Source of the DNA: Allobosea sp. 117
GTDB taxonomy: Bacteria > Pseudomonadota > Alphaproteobacteria > Rhizobiales > Xanthobacteraceae
Direction of reading: 5' to 3'
Assembly (NCBI RefSeq): GCF_000702305.1
Contig: NZ_JNLC01000010.1
Location: forward strand, 620,001 to 684,000
DNA: 64,000 nucleotides
This document shows, piece by piece, positions 42,250-50,613 of this stretch (position 1 is its first letter; each line of letters starts with the position of its first letter). The notes beneath the pieces are model-generated. The model had not been told where the DNA came from. It worked only from the letters and a program-made list of their open reading frames with translations, and made no database searches. The position numbers were made by a program, and so were the translations under genes.

Positions 42250-43458
42250 ATGTCCGCCGAACCCGCCCGCTTCATCTCCCCGCCCTCGCTTCTCGACCAT
42301 GTCCGCCCGCAGGCCCTCGCTTTGCCGGAGAGCGGCATCGTCGAGGTGATGAACTATGGCCGCGAGCGGCCCGGCATGATCCCGCTCTGGGCGGGCGAGG
42401 GTGACCTGCCGACCCCGAGCTTCATCAGCGAGGCGGCGACCCGCTCGCTCGCCGCCGGCGAGACCTTCTACACCTGGCAGCGCGGCATCCCCGAACTGCG
42501 CGCCGCCATCGCCCGCTACATGGCGCGGCTCTACGGCATCCCGGACGATCCCGAGCGCTTCTTCGTCACCGGCTCGGGCATGCAGGCGATCCAGATCGCG
42601 CTGGCGGCGACGCTGTCCGCCGGCGACGAGATCATCGTCCCGTCGCCCGCCTGGCCGAATGCCGCCGCCGCCGCCGAGGTGGTGGGCGCCCAGACGGTGT
42701 TCGTGCCCTTCGCCTATGATTCGGCACGCGGCTTCGCGCTCGACCTCGACCGGCTGGAGGACGCGGTCTCGCCGCGCACCCGGGTCATCTTCATCAACTC
42801 GCCGGCCAATCCGACCGGCTTCGTCGCCTCGCACGAGACGCTGCGCGGCGTGCTCGACATCGCCCGCCGCCACGGGCTGTGGATCGTCGCCGACGAGATC
42901 TATGGCCGCTTCTACTACGAGGGCGGCGAGAACGGGCTGGCACCGTCCTTCCACGACGTGATGGAGCCGGAGGACCGCGTCCTCTTTGTCCAGACCTTCT
43001 CCAAGAACTGGGCGATGACCGGCTGGCGCATGGGCTGGATCGAGGCGCATCCGGTGCTCGGCGACGTGCTGGAGAACCTCATCCAGTACTCGACCTCGGG
43101 GGTGGCCGCCTTCATGCAGCGCGCCGGCGTCGCCGCGCTCGACCGTGGCGAGAGCTTCGTCGCCCACCAGATAGAGCGGGCGCGGCGCGGGCGCGACATC
43201 GTCGCCGACGCGCTGCTGCCGACCAACCGCGTGCGCCTCGTGAAGCCGCCGGGTGCCCTCTACCTGTTCTTCGGCGTCGAGGGCGAGCGCGACATGCGCA
43301 GCCTCGCTTTGCGGCTCATCGACGAGGCCAATGTCGGCCTCGCGCCCGGCACCGCCTTCGGCCCCGGCGGCGAGGACTTCATCCGCCTGTGCTTCGCCCG
43401 CGGCGAGGTGCAGCTCGCCGAGGTTGCCGACCGGCTGGTGAGGTGGCTGAACCGGTAG
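42250..43458 (+). CDS. Class I/II pyridoxal-phosphate aminotransferase
   Basis: A 402-residue fold-type I aminotransferase. The ATG at 42250 (MSAEPARFISPPSL) is favoured, with an ATG at 42187 as an alternative; neither has a strong ribosome site. TGSGMQAIQIALAATL is the cofactor-binding loop, INSPANPTGFV and VADEIYGRFYY are conserved, and the Schiff-base lysine is in QTFSKNWAMTGWRMG (near residue 253). The C-terminal arginine in IRLCFARG binds the substrate carboxylate. The amino donor and acceptor are unknown. It lies 68 bases upstream of fixL on the same strand. Confidence 0.92.
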   Translation: MSAEPARFISPPSLLDHVRPQALALPESGIVEVMNYGRERPGMIPLWAGEGDLPTPSFISEAATRSLAAGETFYTWQRGIPELRAAIARYMARLYGIPDDPERFFVTGSGMQAIQIALAATLSAGDEIIVPSPAWPNAAAAAEVVGAQTVFVPFAYDSARGFALDLDRLEDAVSPRTRVIFINSPANPTGFVASHETLRGVLDIARRHGLWIVADEIYGRFYYEGGENGLAPSFHDVMEPEDRVLFVQTFSKNWAMTGWRMGWIEAHPVLGDVLENLIQYSTSGVAAFMQRAGVAALDRGESFVAHQIERARRGRDIVADALLPTNRVRLVKPPGALYLFFGVEGERDMRSLALRLIDEANVGLAPGTAFGPGGEDFIRLCFARGEVQLAEVADRLVRWLNR

Positions 43459-43526
43459 CGAATAACCGCTTCTCGCGGCCGCTGGCGCTCTTGCCTCCCG
43501 CCCCGTCGCCGTCGCAGATTGCACGC

Positions 43527-44705
43527 ATGCAGGATGCCAGCGACAAGGGTGCTCCGCCCCTACCCGACGCAAAGACCGCCGAGGCGACGCCGCCCACTGT
43601 GTCGGAGGCGCGCCTGCTCTCGGTGCTCGACACGGCGGCCGACGGCATCATCGTCATCGACGAGCGTGCCCGCATCCTGATCTTCAACAAGGCCTGCGAG
43701 AAGATGTTCGGCTTCCGCGCCGCCGACGTTCTGGGCGAGAACGTCAAGATGGTGATGCCGGGCGAATATGCGCGCGAGCACGACGAATATATCGGCAGCT
43801 ACATCCGCACCGGGGTGAAGAAGATCATCGGCATCGGCCGCGAGGTGCGCGGCCGCCATTCCGACGGCACGGTGTTCCCGCTGGAGCTCTCGGTCGGCGA
43901 GGCGCAGACCCCGGAGGGGCGCCAGTTCATCGGCATCCTGCGCGACCTGCGCCCGCGCAAGGAGAGCGAGCAGCGCCTCGCCGAGCTGCAGAGCGAGCTG
44001 GTGCACCTCGCCCGCGTCTCGGCGATCGACGAGATGGGCGCCGCCATCGCGCACGAGCTGAACCAGCCGCTCACCGCGCTGATGCTCTATCTGCAGGCGA
44101 TCCGCCGCGCCCACGCCAAGGGCGTCGACATCGCCGACCGGATCGGCGACGTGCTCGACAAGGCGGTGGGTGAGGCGGACCGCGCCGGCCATATCATCCA
44201 GCGCATGCGCCAGTTCGTGGAGAAGCGCGATCCGGAACGCCGGCTCTGCGACATCGAGCCGTTGATCGACGACGCCATCGACCTCACGCTGCTCGGCCAG
44301 CACCATCGCATCCGCATCGAGCGCCGCTCGACGCCGGCGCTGCCGCCGGTGATGGTTGATTCGGTGCAGGTGCAGCAGATCGTCGTCAATCTGGTGCGCA
44401 ACGCCATCGAGGCGGCGACGCAGGCCTTGGAGCCGGTGATCCGCGTCGAGACCCGCCGCGACGGCAACAGCGTCGTGCTGGCGGTGCAGGACAACGGGCC
44501 GGGTATCGCGCCGGAGGCGATGGCGGGGCTGTTCCAGGCCTTCGCCAGTTCAAAACGTCGCGGCATGGGACTTGGCCTTGCGATTTCGCGGACGATCGCC
44601 CAGAACCACGGGGGGGACCTTATGGTGGATCCGGGCGGCAATGGGCGTGGCGCCTGCTTCTCGCTGGCGCTGCCCGTCGCGGCGGCCGATTCGGACGCCG
44701 AGTGA
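43527..44705 (+). CDS. fixL: Oxygen-sensing histidine kinase FixL
   Basis: A 392-residue soluble FixL. The heme-PAS domain (about residues 28-145) has the proximal heme histidine H85 in YAREHDEYIGSYI and the oxygen-contacting arginine R105 in IGIGREVRGRHSDG. The kinase part has phosphoacceptor H176 in AAIAHELNQPLTAL, an N-box NLVRNAIEAATQA and G-boxes DNGPGI and GLGLAISRTI. No membrane segment is present, unlike Sinorhizobium FixL, and there is one PAS domain rather than the two of Bradyrhizobium FixL. Deoxy-FixL autophosphorylates and activates FixJ. fixJ follows after 16 bases. Confidence 0.95.
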   Translation: MQDASDKGAPPLPDAKTAEATPPTVSEARLLSVLDTAADGIIVIDERARILIFNKACEKMFGFRAADVLGENVKMVMPGEYAREHDEYIGSYIRTGVKKIIGIGREVRGRHSDGTVFPLELSVGEAQTPEGRQFIGILRDLRPRKESEQRLAELQSELVHLARVSAIDEMGAAIAHELNQPLTALMLYLQAIRRAHAKGVDIADRIGDVLDKAVGEADRAGHIIQRMRQFVEKRDPERRLCDIEPLIDDAIDLTLLGQHHRIRIERRSTPALPPVMVDSVQVQQIVVNLVRNAIEAATQALEPVIRVETRRDGNSVVLAVQDNGPGIAPEAMAGLFQAFASSKRRGMGLGLAISRTIAQNHGGDLMVDPGGNGRGACFSLALPVAAADSDAE

Positions 44706-44721
44706 GGGAGCAGGCAGGACC

Positions 44722-45336
44722 ATGGCGGCGCTGGGGGAAATCTTCGTCGTCGATGACGATGCGGCGGTGCGCGATGCGCTCGCGCTGGTGCTGAGCCTTG
44801 AGGGCTATCACGTCCGCGTCTTCTCGGACGGCAACGCCTTCCTCGCGACCGCCCGCGCTCGCGTGCCGGCCTGCGTCATCCTCGACGTGCACATGCCCGG
44901 CCGCTCCGGCCTCGACATCCTGCGCGAGCTGGAGGCCGACCGCTATCCGGCGCCGGTCTTCATCATTTCCGGACAGGGCGACATCCCGATGGCGGTCGAC
45001 GCCATCCGCCACGGCGCGCTCGACTTCATCGAGAAGCCGTTCGACGCGGAGACGGTGGTCGAGCGTGTGCGCGATGCGATCGAGGCGCGCGAGCGCCGTG
45101 CCGCCGCATCGAACGAGGTGCTCGGCCAGCATTTCCCCGGCCACGACCAGCTCACCCCGCGCGAGCGTGAGGTGCTGGAGCAGATCACCCGCGGCGCCTC
45201 CAACAAGGAGGCCGGCCGCGTGCTCGGCATCAGCCCGCGCACCATCGAGGTGCACCGCGCCCGCATCATGGAGAAGCTCGGGGCGAAGAACGCCGCCGAT
45301 CTCGTGCGCATCGTGCTGAAGGACATCCGGATCTGA
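44722..45336 (+). CDS. fixJ: Response regulator FixJ
   Basis: A 204-residue NarL-type regulator. The receiver has FVVDDDAAVRDALALVL, phosphoacceptor D55 in VILDVHMPGRSGLD and lysine in DFIEKPFDAE. The C-terminal LuxR helix-turn-helix includes LTPREREVLEQITRGASNKE and SPRTIEVHRARIM. Phosphorylated by FixL under low oxygen, it should activate fixK. A GGGAGCAGGCAGG leader precedes the ATG. It is in operon with fixL. Confidence 0.95.
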   Translation: MAALGEIFVVDDDAAVRDALALVLSLEGYHVRVFSDGNAFLATARARVPACVILDVHMPGRSGLDILRELEADRYPAPVFIISGQGDIPMAVDAIRHGALDFIEKPFDAETVVERVRDAIEARERRAAASNEVLGQHFPGHDQLTPREREVLEQITRGASNKEAGRVLGISPRTIEVHRARIMEKLGAKNAADLVRIVLKDIRI

Positions 45337-45475
45337 GCCGGCGGCGACCCCTGCGCCTGTTGCCGGGGCGCCACGCGCGTTCGTGACGCTGCGGCATCTT
45401 CGCATTCCTACGCATTGCTCGGCCCTACGACTTTCCGCCAATTTCGAAGCATCGGCGGGAAGCAGGAGAGCGTTC

Positions 45476-45823
45476 GTGCGGGTTCACGTGGTGGAGGACG
45501 ATGTCGGCGTGAGCGATTCGCTCGGCCTCATCCTCATGAATCTCGGCCACGAGGTGCTCTCCTATCCGAGCGCCGAGAAACTGTTCGCCGCGGCGCCGCC
45601 GACCGCGTCCGACGTGGTGATCGTCGATCTGAGCCTGCCGGGCATTCCGGGCGGGCAGGTCGTGCGCTGGCTGCAGCGGCTCGCCGCGCCGCCGCGCATC
45701 GTCGTCATCTCCGGCCAGTCGCAGGGCGCCATCGACCATCAACTGCGCGGGCTCGACCGCATCGTGCTGGTGCGCAAGCCGCTCGACGCCGACACCATCA
45801 CCTCCGTGCTGGCGGCCGCCTAG
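45476..45823 (+). CDS. Single-domain response regulator of the fix cluster
   Basis: A 115-residue receiver without an output domain, starting at GTG 45476 with AGGAGAG upstream. It has VVEDDVGVSDSLGLIL, the phosphoacceptor aspartate in VVIVDLSLPGIPG (near residue 54), serine/threonine in IVVISGQSQ and lysine in VLVRKPLDAD. A receiver-only gene between fixJ and fixK is, from memory, also present in Bradyrhizobium-type clusters. It may act as a phosphate sink or an output-independent signal for FixL. That is inference. Confidence 0.82.
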   Translation: MRVHVVEDDVGVSDSLGLILMNLGHEVLSYPSAEKLFAAAPPTASDVVIVDLSLPGIPGGQVVRWLQRLAAPPRIVVISGQSQGAIDHQLRGLDRIVLVRKPLDADTITSVLAAA

Positions 45824-45987
45824 AACCGAATTCCTCAAGGAGCTGGGGCGTTCGCCGATCCGCCGGCAACAGCGCCTGCTCCATCCGGCAGGGACGCACT
45901 CTAGGGAAAATCCTTACGCAGCGAACCGAACTGTGCGCTGCGCCACCCGTCTCTAAGCTTCCATTCATTGAAGAGTTGGAGGCACGC

Positions 45988-46629
45988 ATGCGGCAGATCA
46001 TCGAGGAACGGATCGGCAGCCATTCCCACCACATGCAGGCCGAGACGCCCGCCGCGCATCAGCGGGTGGCGCCGCATGTGACGCTGCTGCACGAGGGCGA
46101 TCCCGCCCGTCGCATCATGGAGGTCGTCGAGGGCACGGTGATGCTCACCAAGCTGCTCCCCGACGGGCGCCGCCAGGTGGTCGAACTGCTCGGCCCCGGC
46201 GACATGTTCGGCTTCGCCAATGGCGAGACCTATGTCTGCTCGGCCGAGAGTCTCACCTCCTGCGTGCTGGTCGGCCACGACCGGGCGGCGCTGGAGCGCG
46301 ACGCGGCGCTGGCCTCGCGGGTGCTGCGCCGCTTCGAGATCCAGCTCTGCGCCATGCATTCCCACGCGCTGGTGCTCGGCCGCATGTCGGCGCTTGAGCG
46401 CGTCGCCTTCTTCCTCATGCGGCTGATGCCCGAGGGCATGGTGTCCGGCTCGACCCTGCATCTCGCCATGACCCGGCAGGAGATCGCCGACTTCCTCGGC
46501 CTCACGCTGGAGACCGTCAGCCGCGCCTTCTCCGAACTGAAGCGGCGCGGCATCGTCGCGCTGGCCCGCGCCGACGAGGTGCGCATCCAGGATCGCGGCA
46601 GCGTCCGCCGCCTTGCCGGCGCCGCCTGA
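45988..46629 (+). CDS. fixK: FixK-type Crp/Fnr transcriptional regulator
   Basis: A 213-residue Crp/Fnr regulator. The ATG at 45988 follows TTGGAGGCACGC. The cyclic-nucleotide-like beta-barrel covers about residues 25-115 (LLHEGDPARRIMEVVEG, ELLGPGDMFGF). The helix-turn-helix TRQEIADFLGLTLETVSRAF (about 164-183) has E and SR at the positions that read TTGA half sites. There is no N-terminal cysteine cluster, so it does not sense oxygen through an iron-sulfur cluster as Fnr does. Position after fixLJ indicates transcription under FixJ control. A possible FixJ site (CCTTACGCAG, 45912-45921) lies upstream. Confidence 0.9.
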   Translation: MRQIIEERIGSHSHHMQAETPAAHQRVAPHVTLLHEGDPARRIMEVVEGTVMLTKLLPDGRRQVVELLGPGDMFGFANGETYVCSAESLTSCVLVGHDRAALERDAALASRVLRRFEIQLCAMHSHALVLGRMSALERVAFFLMRLMPEGMVSGSTLHLAMTRQEIADFLGLTLETVSRAFSELKRRGIVALARADEVRIQDRGSVRRLAGAA

Positions 46630-46673
46630 TCGCGTTCCCATCCGCCGGCACACATCGTCCGCCGGAGGTCCCT

Positions 46674-46709
46674 GCGCGCCGCCTCACCTCGGGCGGCGCG
46701 CTTTCTTTT
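46674..46709 (+). terminator. Rho-independent terminator after fixK
   Basis: Stem GCGCGCCGCC / GGCGGCGCGC with an 8-base loop followed by TTTCTTTTG. It is located between the convergent fixK and hemN genes. Confidence 0.82.
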
Positions 46710-46716
46710 GTCCGGT

Positions 46717-48036
46717 CTACACCGCCGCCGAGTGCCGGGCATGGCCCTGATGCAGCCGCGCGTCGATCGCGGCGGCGGCGAGCCGCACGAAGGGGCGGCC
46801 GAGCGGCGTCATCGCGATGCGCCGGCCCTCGATGGTCAAGAGCCCGTCATGCTGCAGCGGCGTGAGACGCGGCCAGACGTCGTCGAGCCCCTCGGGCGCC
46901 AGATCCACCGCGAGATCGCACATCAGCCGCTCGATGAGCGCGCCGCGCCGTATATCCTCGTCGGTGAAGGCGATGCCGCGCACGGTGGCGAAGTCGCCGG
47001 CATCGATCGCCCGCTTGTAGGAGGCGGCGTCGGGCGCGTTCTGGCTGTAGCCGAACGGGAAGCGGCTGATCGACGACGCCCCGAGCCCGATCAGCGCGTC
47101 GGCCTGATCGACCGTATAGCCCTGGAAGTTGCGCTTGAGCCGGCCGGCTGACGCGGCCCGGGCCATCGCGTCGTCCGGTCGCGCGAAATGGTCGAGGCCG
47201 ACCGCGACATAGCCGAGCCCGACGAGCGCCTCGCGCGCCTCCTCCGCCTGGTCCAGCCGCTCAGCGGGACCGGGGAGGTCGGCCTCGTCGATCCGCTTCT
47301 GATTCGGCCGCACCCACGGCACATGCGCATAGCCGAACAGTGCCAGCCGGTCCGGCCGCAGCAAGGCGGCCAGCGCCGCGGTGCGGCGCACGTCGCGCGT
47401 GGTCTGGCGCGGCAGTCCGTACATCAGGTCGAGATTGACCGAGGCGATGCCCGCCCGGCGCAGCAGCGAGACGACGTCCTCCACCGTGCCGAAGGACTGC
47501 ACGCGCCCGATCGCCGCCTGCACATGCGCGCTGAAGTCCTGCACGCCGAGGCTCGCGCGCGTCACGCCGATCCGCGCCAGGGCGGCGACCATCTCCGGCG
47601 TCGTCTCACGCGGATCGAGCTCGATGGCGTGCTCGGTGAGCCGGCCGAGATCGAAGGCGTCCGCGATTCGCGCGTGAAGCCGCTCGATCAGCTCCGGGCC
47701 GAGCAGGCTCGGCGTGCCGCCGCCCCAGGCGATGTGCGTGACCGTCTTGCGCCCGGTCCGTGCGGCGGTGAGCACGATCTCCCGCTCCAGCCGCTCGGCA
47801 TAGGCGATCACCGGCTCCACGCGCCGCGTCGCCTTGGTGGTGCAGCCGCAATAGAAGCAGAGCGACGAGCAGAACGGCACGTGCAGATAGAGCGAAAGGC
47901 TCGCATCCTCCGGCAGGGCGGCGAGCCAGCTCGCATGCCGGGACGGCCCGACCTCCTGCGAGAAGTGCGGGGCGGTGGGATAGGAGGTGTAGCGGGGAAC
48001 CGCGCGCTCCGCGTGGATGAGAGCCTTGCTATGCAT
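46717..48036 (-). CDS. hemN: Oxygen-independent coproporphyrinogen III dehydrogenase
   Basis: A 439-residue radical SAM enzyme that converts coproporphyrinogen III to protoporphyrinogen IX without oxygen. The iron-sulfur/SAM motif is HVPFCSSLCFYCGCTTK (CxxxCxxC, near residue 56). VPRYTSYPTAPHF at the N-terminus and GGGTPSLL are family hallmarks, and the C-terminal HemN domain has GASSISRFPFGYSQN. The ATG at 48036 fits homologues but has no ribosome site; the bases before it are AAATTATTTGG. A FixK-type box at 48071-48084 is centred 41.5 bases upstream of the ATG, compatible with a leaderless FixK-activated transcript. Confidence 0.95.
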   Translation of the reverse strand: MHSKALIHAERAVPRYTSYPTAPHFSQEVGPSRHASWLAALPEDASLSLYLHVPFCSSLCFYCGCTTKATRRVEPVIAYAERLEREIVLTAARTGRKTVTHIAWGGGTPSLLGPELIERLHARIADAFDLGRLTEHAIELDPRETTPEMVAALARIGVTRASLGVQDFSAHVQAAIGRVQSFGTVEDVVSLLRRAGIASVNLDLMYGLPRQTTRDVRRTAALAALLRPDRLALFGYAHVPWVRPNQKRIDEADLPGPAERLDQAEEAREALVGLGYVAVGLDHFARPDDAMARAASAGRLKRNFQGYTVDQADALIGLGASSISRFPFGYSQNAPDAASYKRAIDAGDFATVRGIAFTDEDIRRGALIERLMCDLAVDLAPEGLDDVWPRLTPLQHDGLLTIEGRRIAMTPLGRPFVRLAAAAIDARLHQGHARHSAAV

Positions 48037-48070
48037 CCAAATAATTTGACCCGGACGCGTGTTCGTCGCA

Positions 48071-48084
48071 TTGATCCGCCGCAA
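48071..48084. promoter_or_regulatory. FixK/FNR-type box between hemN and the AbrB gene
   Basis: TTGATCCGCCGCAA matches the FixK2-type consensus TTG(A/C)-N6-(T/G)CAA exactly. Its centre (48077.5) is 41.5 bases from the A of the hemN ATG, the class II activation distance if transcription begins at the ATG. For the plus-strand gene at 48100 the box lies inside the expected promoter or leader. Confidence 0.55.
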
Positions 48085-48099
48085 ACCTCCTCGCGTCCG

Positions 48100-49218
48100 A
48101 TGCCACTCAAGAAGTTCCTCAAGGGTCCGCTCGCCGTCTCGCCGAGGCTGCCCCGCTATGTCCTGACGTTCGCCCTCGCGGCCCTCGGCGGCGGCCTGTT
48201 CGCCTATGCCGGGATGCCGGCGGGCTGGCTGTCCGGCGCGCTGGTGGCGGTGGCGGTGGCGGCGCTGTTCGGCGTGCCGGTGGCGGTGCAGCGCCGGGTG
48301 CGCGAGGCGACCTTCATCGTGCTTGGCACCTCGATGGGCGCGGCGATCACGCCGGCCACGCTGCACAGCCTCGCCTCATGGCCGGCGACCATGGCGGTGC
48401 TGATGCTCTCCCTGCCGGTGATGATGGTGGCGGCGGTCTTCTATCTCGAGCGCGTCGCCGGCTGGGACCGGCGCACCGCCTTCTTCGCCGCCGCGCCGGG
48501 TGCGCTCTCGGCGGTGCTCGTGATGTCGGAATCGACCGGCGCCGACACGCGGCGCGTCGCCTTCAGCCAGTCTCTGCGGCTGTTCGTTCTGGTGGCGCTG
48601 CTGCCGCCCGCGCTGGGCGGGCTCGGCCACCAGCCGGCGGGCGTGCTGCCGGTGACGCCGGTGGTGAACGACGCGTGGAGCCTGCTGCTTTCGCTCGCGG
48701 TCGGCATTACCGGCGGCCTGCTGGCGATGCGGCTGCGCTTTCCCGGCGGGCCGATGGTCGGCTCCATGCTGGCGAGCGGGGTGGTGCATGGCAGCGGCCT
48801 GATCGAGGGGCGGCTGCCGGACCTGCTGCTCATCGCCGGCTTCGTCATCCTCGGCGCCAATACCGGGAGCCGCTTCGCCGGCACCAAGCTGGAGACGCTG
48901 AAGAGCTTCCTCGTCCATTCGCTGGCGTCCTTCGCCATCACCACCGCGGTGGCGCTGGCCTTTGCGGGGCTCGGCGCCTGCGCCTCGGGCGAACCCTACA
49001 CCAAGGTGCTGATGAGCTATGTGCCGGGCGCGCTGGAGGCGATGACCATCATGGCCTTCGTGCTGGCGCTCGATCCCGCCTTCGTCGCCGCGCACCATCT
49101 GGCGCGCTTCCTCGGCCTGTCGCTGGCGATCCCGGTGGTGGTGCGCCTGTTCTTCGGCCGGGCGGCGGTGCCGTCCGAGCACGTGCCCGTTAACGACGAG
49201 GACGAGACGAAGGACTGA
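48100..49218 (+). CDS. AbrB family membrane protein (putative ammonia monooxygenase-like transporter)
   Basis: A 372-residue integral membrane protein with about ten helices in two homologous halves, as in the AbrB family (unrelated to the Bacillus AbrB regulator). Repeated motifs are PAGWLSGALVAVAVAALFG and PGGPMVGSMLASGVVHGSGL, with FFAAAPGALSAVLVMSES and SYVPGALEAMTIMAFVLAL at the ends of each half. These proteins are annotated as putative ammonia monooxygenase or regulator of aidB, but neither activity is proven. It is divergent from hemN across 63 bases and shares the FixK-box region. Confidence 0.88.
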   Translation: MPLKKFLKGPLAVSPRLPRYVLTFALAALGGGLFAYAGMPAGWLSGALVAVAVAALFGVPVAVQRRVREATFIVLGTSMGAAITPATLHSLASWPATMAVLMLSLPVMMVAAVFYLERVAGWDRRTAFFAAAPGALSAVLVMSESTGADTRRVAFSQSLRLFVLVALLPPALGGLGHQPAGVLPVTPVVNDAWSLLLSLAVGITGGLLAMRLRFPGGPMVGSMLASGVVHGSGLIEGRLPDLLLIAGFVILGANTGSRFAGTKLETLKSFLVHSLASFAITTAVALAFAGLGACASGEPYTKVLMSYVPGALEAMTIMAFVLALDPAFVAAHHLARFLGLSLAIPVVVRLFFGRAAVPSEHVPVNDEDETKD

Positions 49219-49252
49219 GCGCAGCGGTGCGACGCCGCATGGGAAGGCGGCC

Positions 49253-50479
49253 CTATTCGGCCGCCTCCGCGCGCTCGACGAAGGGCAGGCCGAGCCGGGC
49301 CCAGACATCGCTCAGCGCATGCGCGAGATGGGCGACCTGCGCGTCGTCGTGGAACGGGCCGGGGGTGATGCGCAGCCGCTCCGTGCCGCGCGGCACGGTC
49401 GGGTAGTTGATCGGCTGGATATAGATGCCGTGCTCGGCGAGCAGCATGTCGCTCGCCGCCTTGCAGGCCTCGGCGTCGCCGACCATCACCGGCACGATGT
49501 GGGTCTCGGTGACGAGCTGCGGCAGGCCGGCGGCGTCCAGCGCCCGCTTCACCTTGGCGACCTGCGCGTGCTGGCGCGTCCGTTCGGCACTCGATGCCTT
49601 CAGGTGGCGCACCGATGCGGCGGCCGCGGCGGCGACCGCCGGCGGCAGTGCGGTGGTGAAGATGAAACCCGGCGCATAGGAGCGCACCGCGTCGATGACG
49701 CTGCGCTTGCCGGTGATGTAGCCGCCGACCACGCCGATCGCCTTGCCCAGCGTGCCCTCGATGACGTCGACCCGGTGCATCACACCGTCACGCTCGGCGA
49801 TGCCGCCGCCGCGCGCGCCATACATGCCGACCGCGTGCACCTCGTCGAGATAGGTCATGGCGCCGTAACGCCGCGCGAGGTCGCAGATCGCGCCGATGGG
49901 AGCGACGTCGCCGTCCATCGAATAGACGCTCTCGAACACGATCAGCTTCGGCCGGTTGCCGGCGCTCGCGAGCAGCTCTTCCAGATGGGCGAGGTCGTTG
50001 TGACGGAAGATCGCCTTGTCGCGCCCGCCATGGCGCACGCCGACGATCATCGAATTGTGGTTCAGCGCGTCCGACAGGACGAGACAGTCGGGGATCAGCC
50101 GCGCGAGGGTGGAGATGCCGGTCTCGTTCGAGATGTAGCCGGAGGTGAAGACGAGGCCCGCCTCCTTGCCGTGCAGGTCGGCGAGCTCGCGCTCCAGCGT
50201 GACGATGGCGTGGCTATTGCCCGAGATGTTGCGCGTGCCGCCCGCCCCGGCACCGGCCGTGCGCGCGGTCTCGCACATGGCGCCGACCACCGTCTCGTGG
50301 CAGCCCATGCCGAGATAGTCGTTCGAGCACCAGATGACGATCTCGCGCGGGCCATCGGGCGAGTGCCACGTGGCGCGGGGGAAATGCTCGGCGTCGCGCT
50401 CGATTTCCGCGAAGGAGCGGTAGCGCCGCTCGCGCTTCAGCGCGTCGATGGCGTCGTCGAAAAAGCGGGAATAATCCAT
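49253..50479 (-). CDS. hemA: 5-aminolevulinate synthase
   Basis: A 408-residue pyridoxal-phosphate enzyme condensing glycine and succinyl-CoA to 5-aminolevulinate, the entry to heme synthesis by the Shemin route. The ATG at 50479 ([11 protein letters not shown]) is the usual start. [38 protein letters not shown] and [12 protein letters not shown] are conserved, and the cofactor lysine is in [16 protein letters not shown] (near residue 243). It lies near fixLJ-fixK and hemN, consistent with oxygen-linked control of heme supply. I found no FixK box directly upstream. Confidence 0.96.
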   Translation of the reverse strand: MDYSRFFDDAIDALKRERRYRSFAEIERDAEHFPRATWHSPDGPREIVIWCSNDYLGMGCHETVVGAMCETARTAGAGAGGTRNISGNSHAIVTLERELADLHGKEAGLVFTSGYISNETGISTLARLIPDCLVLSDALNHNSMIVGVRHGGRDKAIFRHNDLAHLEELLASAGNRPKLIVFESVYSMDGDVAPIGAICDLARRYGAMTYLDEVHAVGMYGARGGGIAERDGVMHRVDVIEGTLGKAIGVVGGYITGKRSVIDAVRSYAPGFIFTTALPPAVAAAAAASVRHLKASSAERTRQHAQVAKVKRALDAAGLPQLVTETHIVPVMVGDAEACKAASDMLLAEHGIYIQPINYPTVPRGTERLRITPGPFHDDAQVAHLAHALSDVWARLGLPFVERAEAAE

Positions 50480-50613
50480 GGCCTGCCCGATCCGGCCCGC
50501 GGGCACGAAGCTGGCGGGCAATATCGGAGGCAACATGAACTTTGGAGCGGTTCCGATCAAGCCGCACAAACCCTGACGCGGCGATCGGGCGCGGCTTCAC
50601 GCGACCGTCCGCC

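Noticed and set aside
50480..50613. FixK box upstream of hemA
   Set aside because: TTGATC occurs on the minus strand near 50560 but no matching CAA half site follows at the required spacing.
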